Shown one piece after another: positions 25,264-33,348 of a stretch of 33,348 nucleotides of DNA. The stretch is taken from positions 1 through 33,348 of the forward strand of contig NZ_JAGFBV010000035.1 of the NCBI RefSeq assembly GCF_017948595.1. The letters run 5' to 3'. Under the pieces are notes generated by a model. That model saw nothing but the letters and a program-made list of their open reading frames with translations. It made no database searches and was not told where the DNA came from. Made by a program: the position numbers and the translations under genes. This DNA comes from Flavobacterium geliluteum. GTDB lineage: Bacteria > Bacteroidota > Bacteroidia > Flavobacteriales > Flavobacteriaceae. Numbering within the stretch: the first letter of the stretch is position 1; the number at the start of each line of letters is the position of its first letter.

Positions 25264-28200
25264 TTACTTAATAAAACGGATTGTTACATTAACATTATTG
25301 TCTTGTGCATATTTTATTGCATCACCAATCTGACTCCATTGAGATTCTGTACCCTTACCAGTTTGCACAGCTAATTCCAATACTTTGCTAGTGTAAGTCT
25401 CACCTTGTACGACTTTTACTCCTCCAACTTCAGCACTTGTAAAATCTGCTAGTTTATTTATGTATCCTTTCAGAGTATTATATACGCTATTCCCTTTTTG
25501 ATAACTTCCAGCTGTCAAATCCAAACTTTTTATACTTGTCGCAACACCATCTTTTATTTTATCAATAGTTGGAAAGTTCCATCCTAAATTTTCACCTAAC
25601 ATTGTTTCAATTCTTCTTCCTCGCTCAAATGCATTTGCCATCCAGACACTTTCTCCTTTGCGTAATGCTCTAAAACCCTGAAAAACCTTTCCCATAGCAA
25701 CATCCGTTGCCATCATTTCAGCACCAATACGAGCACCATCAGCTATCATCATTCCTGGATCATCAAATCTAGCAACATTTATATCTCCTTTAGCAGGACG
25801 AATATCTCCATGAGGAATACTTCTTGGGTCACCCGACATGAGTTTATTCATAGCCCTATCTACCTGAGCTTGTTTTTTAGCCATATGGCTTTTTAACTCT
25901 TGAAGCGTATAATTTCCATTAACCCCTCCTGTAACTCTTGGTCCATTTTGTGCTGTTGCTAAATTTCCATTAAGATGAAATGAAAGTTCTAATCCTTCAA
26001 GGTCTGTTCCACTTGAGACATTATTTTCTGCATATGCATAAGTGGAGTTATGCGCATATGTTCCTGCTAAAGGGTCTATCTGCCAAAATCTACCTAACGT
26101 TGGGTCGTAACTTCTAAATTTAAAGAAGTAAACGTTAAGTCCTAACTCGTCTTGGAACTCTTTGTCATTGAACTTATATTTCTGCCCAGCATTTGTAGAA
26201 GTAACCGTATTGTTATAGCCATTATGCTTGAGACCAAAAGGGTAATAATTGTTTTCTTCTATAATTTCAAGAACGTTTGTGGTTGGGTTTTTAGCATAAC
26301 TCAAACGAATATTCCCCAAATGATCCTTATACTGAAACACATATTTAAAAGAACTTCCTTCTAATGCTATATATCCCTCTGCCGTTGGAAAAAACTGCAA
26401 CACATTGTCTTTGTACTGAAAACCTCCTAAATAATCGGTGGTAGTTCCCACTGCTCCATCAGTTACAATTTTTCTTAGCTTTTGTCCTGCTGCATTGTAA
26501 ATATACTCAATACTACCCGTTGTGCCAAAAGTAATTTTCTTAGGCAAATTGAGTTGGTTGTACGCTATGGTGGTGATGTTTTTGTTTTTATCACTAATCA
26601 TGTTGCCATTAGCATCGTACCCATAATCATCGCCGCTTTTATTGAGATCTTTAAAACCACTAGTATTATTGGCATTGTCGTCTACTTTACTTAACTGGTT
26701 AGAGTTGTCGGGATAAGCGTATGCTAAATTATCAATTTCTATATTTCCTGCCTGCACATCTTGATCACCGTATCGTAGCAAAAGTTGTATATTTCCATTT
26801 TTATCGTAGGACAAATTTTCAGTATACATATCGGTCTCAATACCATTTTTTGTATAAAGACCAAATATTAAGCGATTAAGTCCGTCATAGTCATATGCAT
26901 AACCACGCTCAGCATTATCCGAAGCCGTTTTCCATAAAGTCTCTGAAATATTTCCATTATAGAGAGGCAGAACACCCGTACCTAATTGTGCTATATCATA
27001 ATTGATTTTAAAAGCAAACAAATCTACCGGATCAGTATCTTGCTGTAAATTATCGATTTTATTAATCTCCGTCAGCCAGCCTCTAATATTATAACTAAAA
27101 TTGACTTTCTGCATGGGGTTTCCTGTGCTGTTTCCCACACTTTTGCTTTTCAGCTGGCCTAATTCATCATATTCATTAGCCGCCAAAAGCATTACCGTAC
27201 CCCCATTAATCTGGTGCGTGTGTGTGAGCAAGCGATCTTGCGCCGTATAGGTAAACTCTTCTCGTATACTCAGCTCGGTGTCCCCAGAGCTGCGCTTGTG
27301 TTTGGTAAGCGTGTAAAGTGTTTTTCCCGAAAAATCGATTTTACTATTAGAAGAGGTGTACCCTCCTAAATGGTTTTGGGTATAGCTGCCTATGGGTCTG
27401 GCTTTGGCATCATAAAAGGTCGTAGTGGTTTCACCCAATATCGCCGCAGCTGTGGTTACCGCTCTTGTCCAACTCCCTGTGGCAAGTGTTTTGGTATTGG
27501 CCAAAACAGTTTCTCCTTCGATACTCGTAGGCACTGCCGGAGCATTGGGATAAGCATAATTATCGTAATAATTAACCGTTAGGAGTTTGAAGGTCTTAGG
27601 CTCTATATCGTTGCTGTAATTGACCGAAATCCCATCGATAGTGCCTGAAGTTTCTTTACTTTCGTACAATAGCGTTGCCCCGTTTTGAGCGTCTTGCCAT
27701 GACTTTCTTGCCGCTGAGGTACACGTTTGACCGCTCCAGCCTGTATAGACAGGCCTGCCAAAAGCATCGTATTTGGTAATGAGCCAACCCTCAGTTGTTT
27801 CGTCTTTAAAAGGTGAAAAAGCAGGTCCTGTGGCTACAGGTCGGTCTAGTTTGTCATAGACAATAAACTCCCATTGTTTGCCCGGTAATTTTTTCTCGAC
27901 CAAACGGTTGCGATGATCGTATTTGTATTGGTAACAGAGTCCGTCTAAGACGTCAGAGTTAATAGCGCCCGACACTTTGGGTGGCAGTACGTATGTTAGA
28001 TTCCCGTAAAGATCATACACATAGTACGTGTCATGTTTGTCACCCCCTGAGTACGTTCTTTTAAGGATTACCTGTCCTTCTTTGTTTTTAAATTCTACAG
28101 TAGCACCCGCAGTCTCTATGGGAGTTGCAGTGGTATTCTCATCGTAAGTTACCGTTTTGTACAATTCGCCAGCTGCATAAGTACCTTCTTGAGCAAGGCT

Positions 28201-28788
28201 AATTTCGTACAAACCAGAACCCGCTTGCCAGCTCGCTGTGGCTCTGTATAATGTTACAGCATCAGTAGCTGTATTGGTCTGATAGTCGAGTTTGATTTCG
28301 TGACCGGAATTCATAGCCCAAGAACTACCCGGTGCTGCTTGTTTTAAGACCCTGTTTAAGGGTGAAGCTTCTAATTTCTTTTCAGAGAAAGGATTATCGG
28401 TGTTCTGGTACTTGTTGTTGTAAAATACTCTTGTGGCATCTATAGCAGATATTGGATCTATTTTTGGATAATAAGTACCGCCATTAGAAGCAGTGTAAGG
28501 CAAATACTCCTTGACCTGCCTGCCAAAACCATCATACGCTACTGGGGTAATAACATCCAAACCATTATTTCCCTGCCCGATAGCAATAGTTTGTATCGGA
28601 CGACCCAGACCATCAAAATACGTCACATTTTGATTGATTTCTTCTTTGGTCAACGTATTAAAATTAGCCGCTTGAACCGCTTTTTTTGGTGCTGCGGTGT
28701 AAATAAAATTATCATCGCTAAAGGTCTGGGCTTGTAGACACGGACCTGCAAATAGTAACATTATTATAATTGGTATATATTTTTTCAT
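25264..28788 (-). CDS. Full-length secreted Rhs protein (DUF6443 plus RHS core) with nuclease-like toxin tip
   Basis: The product is 1174 aa. A Sec signal peptide (1-20, ending LQAQ) is followed by a DUF6443-type N-terminal region (NVTYFDGLGRPIQTIAIGQG), YD/RHS repeats through the middle, and the RHS-associated core (FQDELGLNVYFFKFRSYDPT) ending near 929 (DLEG in place of DPDG). The ~245-residue tip contains Glu1061, Asp1076 and SIK at 1085-1087 in FPTIDKIKDGVATSIKSLDL, close to EC869-type CdiA nuclease toxins of PD-(D/E)XK fold. It is the only copy in the array with a proper ATG and signal peptide, so it is the expressed allele. A 54-base gap separates it from the upstream DUF5977 gene. Domain assignments are from motif memory; the toxin fold is tentative. 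Confidence 0.85.
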   Translation of the reverse strand: MKKYIPIIIMLLFAGPCLQAQTFSDDNFIYTAAPKKAVQAANFNTLTKEEINQNVTYFDGLGRPIQTIAIGQGNNGLDVITPVAYDGFGRQVKEYLPYTASNGGTYYPKIDPISAIDATRVFYNNKYQNTDNPFSEKKLEASPLNRVLKQAAPGSSWAMNSGHEIKLDYQTNTATDAVTLYRATASWQAGSGLYEISLAQEGTYAAGELYKTVTYDENTTATPIETAGATVEFKNKEGQVILKRTYSGGDKHDTYYVYDLYGNLTYVLPPKVSGAINSDVLDGLCYQYKYDHRNRLVEKKLPGKQWEFIVYDKLDRPVATGPAFSPFKDETTEGWLITKYDAFGRPVYTGWSGQTCTSAARKSWQDAQNGATLLYESKETSGTIDGISVNYSNDIEPKTFKLLTVNYYDNYAYPNAPAVPTSIEGETVLANTKTLATGSWTRAVTTAAAILGETTTTFYDAKARPIGSYTQNHLGGYTSSNSKIDFSGKTLYTLTKHKRSSGDTELSIREEFTYTAQDRLLTHTHQINGGTVMLLAANEYDELGQLKSKSVGNSTGNPMQKVNFSYNIRGWLTEINKIDNLQQDTDPVDLFAFKINYDIAQLGTGVLPLYNGNISETLWKTASDNAERGYAYDYDGLNRLIFGLYTKNGIETDMYTENLSYDKNGNIQLLLRYGDQDVQAGNIEIDNLAYAYPDNSNQLSKVDDNANNTSGFKDLNKSGDDYGYDANGNMISDKNKNITTIAYNQLNLPKKITFGTTGSIEYIYNAAGQKLRKIVTDGAVGTTTDYLGGFQYKDNVLQFFPTAEGYIALEGSSFKYVFQYKDHLGNIRLSYAKNPTTNVLEIIEENNYYPFGLKHNGYNNTVTSTNAGQKYKFNDKEFQDELGLNVYFFKFRSYDPTLGRFWQIDPLAGTYAHNSTYAYAENNVSSGTDLEGLELSFHLNGNLATAQNGPRVTGGVNGNYTLQELKSHMAKKQAQVDRAMNKLMSGDPRSIPHGDIRPAKGDINVARFDDPGMMIADGARIGAEMMATDVAMGKVFQGFRALRKGESVWMANAFERGRRIETMLGENLGWNFPTIDKIKDGVATSIKSLDLTAGSYQKGNSVYNTLKGYINKLADFTSAEVGGVKVVQGETYTSKVLELAVQTGKGTESQWSQIGDAIKYAQDNNVNVTIRFIK

Positions 28789-28842
28789 AGAATTAAATGT
28801 CTTTTAAAAATGATAAGAACAATAGAATACTGGTTTAAAATT

Positions 28843-31800
28843 TTACTCTTCAACTTCACCAGGATTTAGACATGTGCCATTGGCGTTAGCATAGGCTTGC
28901 GCATTTGCTGCAACATCTGCCCATGCTTTATTGTCTGCATCATTTTGCGATATAGTTGACTGATATTTAGCATACGGCACAGAATAATACACATAAGGAT
29001 AAGTAGTTCCCGGAGGACAATAATCATTTTTATAAATTTGATATCTGATTTGTACACTGTTAAAAGTACAAGTACCGCCATAGTACACTTGTGCCTGACC
29101 ATTAAAATTGAATAAATCTAATGCTTCTGCATCAGCTTGTGCCTGAGAAACTGTGGATCTAACAGCTCCATATGCCAAAGAATAAACCAAACTGGAACCT
29201 ACTGCTCCTGGTGGGCAATTGGTTTTTGTAAAAGTTCCACTTATAGGATTACTGTAATAAAAACATTTTCCTGCAATATTTGCATAAGCTTGTCCATCCG
29301 CATTGAATTTAATAATTGCTTGTGCATCCGCATCAGCTTGTGAAATTTTGGAAGTTATAGTTCCAACACTTTGTACAAAATAAAATAATTCTGATGAACT
29401 AATTGTTCCTTGTGGACAATTGTTTTTACTGAAATAACCGCTTAAGGCAATACTGTTATAGACGCATTCACCATAAGTATTGGCATAGGCCTGACCTTCG
29501 GCATTTAACCTTATAGCTGCCTTATAATTTGCTTCTCCCTGAGAAACAGTTGATATCTCGGCTCCTGCTGGTAGCGTATAATAGTGACTAGAGCCAGTTC
29601 CAGCTTGCCCACAGTTATTATTAAAGAATGTATTGTAATAAGTGATACTGTAAAAAGTACATTTTGCATTTGCATCATTGTTGGCAAAAGACTGTCCATT
29701 AGCATTCACATCGTTCTGAGCTTGAGAATCTGCTGCTGCCTGAGAATACGTAGAGCTATACCTCCCCGCCGGGACTGTATACCAAACACTGGCAGGAGAA
29801 CCTCCTGGTGCACAATTATTTCTTGTAAATAATCCGCTTTTGGCAGTGTTCCAAAAAGTACATTTTGCATTTGTATCATTATTAGCAAATGCCTGTCCGT
29901 TAGCATTCACATCATTCTGAGCCTGAGAATCTGCTGCTGCCTGAGAATCTGTAGAACTATATATTCCGGCAGCAACGGTGTACCAGACACTGGCAGGAGA
30001 ACCTCCTGGTGCACAATTATTTCTTGTAAATAATCCACTTTTGGCAGCATTCCAAAAAGTACATTTCCCGTTTTCATTAGCATATGACTGAACATTATTA
30101 TTGATTTCGGTTTGAGCCTGAGAATCAGCTTCTGCTTGAGAATTAAAAGAATAATAACGTCCAGCTGGAACTGTATAAGTAACTGTTTCTGGATTACCAC
30201 CAGCTGCACAATTATTTCTTGTAACTGCAGCACTTCGAGCAGTATTCCAAAAAGTACAAATTCCGCTTGTGTTAGCAAATAATTGCCCATTATTATCAAC
30301 ATCTAATTGAGCTTTAGCATCCGCATCCGCTTGAGAAACATCTGAATTATACTTTCCAGCAGCAACTACAAACCAAACACTTGATGGTGTTCCGCCAAGT
30401 GCGCAATTATTTCGAGTAAATAATCTACTTTTAGTATTACTTGAAAAAATACATTTTGCATTTGTATCGTTATTTGCAAATACTTGACCGTCTGTATTAA
30501 ATTTCAATAAACCTTTATCGTCTGCATCTGCTTGCGAAATAGTCGAAGTCACTGCACCTTCTGCCTGAGAAAAAGGTATACTTAAACCTGTACCTCCAGC
30601 TCCGCAATTGTTTCTTGTAAACGATCCACTTCTAGGAGCACTTTTATATAAAACTACACTAGTTGATGTATTATCTGAGCAATCCACTTGTTGCCCCTTA
30701 TAATTGTAACAGTATTTTTGAAGAATATTTAAATCTTTATCTTTTATAAATTTTAAGCGATTAAAAGCATCGTACTCATAATAAGATGGTATTGCTTTAG
30801 GATCGGTAATACTGGTTACACCAACAAGAGGATTATAGGTGTAGGTTGTCACCATGGCATTAGAAAAATTAGTTCTTATAGAATTTAAGGCAACTCGCAA
30901 ATTTTGTTCTTTACAACTGCTAGACATACAATTATCATCATCCAGATTAGACAAATTTTGCAAATTCGATACGTATTGCTCTAGTGCTGTATACGCTACA
31001 TTTTCTATTTTTGCAATTGGTTGCGTTTTATTATACCCCCAAATGATGCTTACCGGAATTCCGTTTTCCAGAGTATATTGCAAAATATTTCCTTTATCAT
31101 CATACTTGTCAAAAGTTATTTTTTTATCTAGATTTAAATTTATATCTGCAATTCCCTTATTTGTAAATACAAATTTAGGAAGCAACAAATTACTAGTTTG
31201 TTCGCTTTGATCGTATACGATCAACTGTTCTGATAATTTAGAACCTGATTTAAAAGTTTGTGTCTTTAAAGGAGGTAAAATGATATTAGATGTTGTTAAA
31301 TCGTTAGCAAATGGCTGAGTCGTCATTTCTGGATCTGGAGCATAATAGTATTTTGTCTCAAGAGTTTCTTGATTCGAATTAATTGTATTTTCCGATGATA
31401 ATTGTAAATGGTTCGGATTATTATAGTTATAATTTGTTGTACTGATCACTGGATTTAATCCATTTAAATCATATGTCTCTTCCGTTGTGGATTTTATATA
31501 ATGCCACTGTGAACGAATTATATATTTGGTAATATCGTAACCTCTAATCTTATCTATAACTGACCAAGTGCTCCCTGAATAGAGGTCACGTTGAGTAATA
31601 CTATAACCGAACACCTGCTTATTCAAAACAGGGTTTAAATAATAATTATTCACTATTTTTTTAGCCGTCAAATAAATACTTCCCCTTTTAGAAAAATATT
31701 GTGTTTCAATTTCATTTCCTGTACCAAATGTGGTATTAAATGGAGTTCCCGGAACATAAAGCCCCCGTAAAGGCAAAGCTATTTCAATAGGGGTATTCAT

Positions 31801-33229
31801 GAACTTATGCGATATCCCACCGCCTGCAAAATTCTCACCAATGCTCTCTACAACTGAAGTATATCCAATATGACTATTTTGTTTGGTGTATAATGAATAC
31901 AAAGTACTTGAGGATAGCGTAAGGATATCTGTTGAAGAAAGAGAATAAGAAGAATCTCCAGTACCCTTACTACCAGTCCAATCATGATAGGTCTTTAATG
32001 TTATAGAGGGAACGGGAGGTTCTATAACACCACTTGAGCAACTTAAACAAGAAAGCTGTCCATAATAATACTCCTTCACTTCTTTTTTATTTTCATCATC
32101 ATTTGCTATCAGTTTGGATAATCGTTGTCCACCAACTTCAATATTAGCATCAAGCGAAGTAAATGGGGAATCGTAAAAAGATGTACTAAAATCTCCTCTG
32201 ATGCATTCAAATGGGACACTCACTTTAAATCGATACCTGTTTCCTTCTATTAAATCAATATAATGCTGTGAAATAGTAGGTGCCGCAACAACTGAACTAC
32301 CACTATCGTAAACTTTATAACCGTTTGGTGTAACAACATATATACCTTTACCTTCAACAGGAGTTGTAAATGTATCAGATCCACCTTCAGCAACTTCAAC
32401 AGTCAAAGTTGCTCTTACATGATGAGTTGGCCAACCGCTCTCCCAACATTTTACGGTTCCTGCACTAAAATAAATTGGAATTCTTTCTTGAAAAAAAGGA
32501 ATGATCTCTGTTGTTTCAGTTTTACTTTGTGAAAACTGGTCCGCAGTATTAGAAATATTTATTGCAACTCCCTTTTTGCTTGGATAAACTAACTTTTTAC
32601 CATAATAAGAATGTGGTTCATAAACTAATTCATTAGATCCACCTGTTGGATATGTAATAGTTTTTAGTAATCCATTTTTACTGTAAATTCCGTTAGCCTT
32701 TTTATTACCTCCAATATTATTAAAAATATTCCTCAAAGTGGAAAGGGAAAAATGTGTACCTGAAAAATAATAATCATCGTTACTTACTAAATAGGAGTTA
32801 GATTGTTCACCATTAAAATACCCCCAATAATCTTGTGCATAAGAAAATCTGGGAGGAATTTTATCGTAATCATAATACGAGAAATGATAAGATGGTTTGG
32901 TTACACCTTCATTCTCTTCGGTAACGCTTGTTAAAAATAACCTTTTACCATACTCAGAAACATATGGAATATGTGGATTTTTGTATGTTGTTTCTAAAGA
33001 AGAAGTGACTAAATCATAGCCCAATATAATTTTTTTAATACTTTTTTGATGCATATCTTCAATCTCAATTCTTTCAATTTTTTTTGTATTGGATATAACA
33101 TCTCTATCTGAATATGTGAACGTAATTTTGCCCGAATTGGATATAATAGATTTTAATACTACACCTAAAACTCGTGATTCGCTAATTACTAAGTTTTGTC
33201 CAGGATTAGACCCTATTGAAGATTGGACT
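28843..33229 (-). CDS. RHS-like protein with nine C-terminal DUF5977 repeats, 5'-truncated by an IS3-family element
   Basis: 1461 codons of host reading frame remain. The N-terminal ~800 residues are beta-rich and include a YD-type segment (YNPLVGVTSITDPKAIPSYY, then YEYDAFNRLKFIKDKD near 820). The last 596 residues are nine tandem DUF5977 repeats. The true start is missing: the open frame runs into the terminal inverted repeat of an IS at 33230, and the only start there is a TTG inside the IS. The gene precedes the full-length Rhs gene by 54 bases on the same strand, so both may form one operon and act together at the cell surface. No T9SS sorting domain is seen at the C-terminus. With its promoter and signal peptide gone it may no longer be expressed normally. 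Confidence 0.75.
28846..30633 (-). repeat. Nine tandem DUF5977 coding repeats (~195-207 bp each)
   Basis: Each unit is 65-69 residues with the pattern FTRNNC..GG, then ..VPAG..SS..SQA.ADSQA, then N..GQ.YAN..G.CTF. Units four and five are nearly identical in DNA (around 29700-30070, offset 201 bases), a sign of recent duplication or slippage. The conserved cysteine pair in each unit suggests a disulfide per repeat. Confidence 0.85.
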
Positions 33230-33348
33230 TGCAACAAAAAGTGGGACAAATTTTCTAAGACCTATGCTACACTTTTAATTTTATAAAATTCTAGTTCGAT
33301 TTCTTTAGGTGTTTTATATCCCAAAGAAGAATGCAGACGTTTTCTATT
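33230..33348 (-). mobile_element. End of an IS3-family insertion sequence (continues beyond window)
   Basis: The terminal inverted repeat starts TGCAACAAAAAGTGGGACAA at 33230, with the TG/CA terminus of the family, 31 bases past the transposase stop. The other end and any target duplication lie outside the window. The insertion cuts the DUF5977 gene. Confidence 0.75.
33262..33348 (-). CDS. IS3-family transposase OrfB, C-terminal fragment (partial at window edge)
   Basis: The last 28 codons read NRKRLHSSLGYKTPKEIELE and continue to a TAG at 33262-33264. NRxRxHSxLGYxTPxE is the hallmark C-terminus of IS3/IS150-group DDE transposases. The remainder of the gene is outside the window. Confidence 0.9.
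   Translation of the reverse strand, partial: NRKRLHSSLGYKTPKEIELEFYKIKSVA

Noticed and set aside
28846..30633. CRISPR array
   Set aside because: The ~200-bp periodic repeats are in frame and encode DUF5977 domains; there are no short identical repeats with unique spacers.
33230..33249. TTG at 33249 as true start of the DUF5977 gene
   Set aside because: It lies inside the IS3-family terminal inverted repeat; the first residues are IS-derived and there is no signal peptide.

Overview
The window looks like a chromosomal segment of a Flavobacterium-like member of the Bacteroidota. This rests on the SusC/SusD pair, a DUF6520 small exported protein beside a MauE/DoxX membrane protein, DUF5977 repeats, DUF6443-type Rhs proteins, AT-rich spacers and weak Shine-Dalgarno signals. 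No rRNA or tRNA gene was seen.

Layout. (1) 1-2994: a plus-strand MauE-like redox membrane protein and a DUF6520 protein. They are preceded by a decayed tandem copy of the promoter and 5' end of the same gene, and by a possible structured RNA at the left edge. (2) 3004-10025: a minus-strand nutrient-uptake operon, susC - susD - S9 prolyl-oligopeptidase-like peptidase. It converges on the first unit at a strong hairpin terminator. (3) 10026-18849: an accessory, defence-like island. It holds a long nested hairpin of unknown nature, a small XRE regulator with palindromes in front of it, and a DUF4365 nuclease-like gene cut in two by an intact IS21-family element. The element has an exact 8-bp target duplication, and removing it restores a 360-aa reading frame. 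Facing it is a tight minus-strand operon encoding a ParB-like protein, a D12-class adenine methyltransferase and an ABC-type ATPase with a TOPRIM-like (OLD-like) C-terminus. (4) 19274-33229: a minus-strand Rhs polymorphic-toxin array. A large RHS-like protein with nine DUF5977 repeats precedes a full-length secreted Rhs protein with a nuclease-like tip and a CdiI-like immunity gene. Two displaced, start-less Rhs tips follow, both zinc-metalloprotease (HExxH) modules, each with its own lipoprotein gene and separated by a repeated spacer. (5) 33230-33348: the 3' end of an IS3-family element that has cut off the 5' end of the DUF5977 gene.

How the parts work together. The SusCD-peptidase operon probably binds, imports and degrades oligopeptides or related nutrients at the cell envelope. 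The ParB / methyltransferase / ATPase-TOPRIM operon has the composition of a modification-linked defence system and matches no named system I can recall; it is the best candidate for something undescribed. The Rhs array is built for toxin switching: the expressed gene and both silent tips share a near-identical core, so recombination in that core could swap the toxin-immunity pair. The nuclease toxin is paired with a cytoplasmic immunity candidate, while both protease toxins are paired with lipoproteins, which suggests different target compartments.
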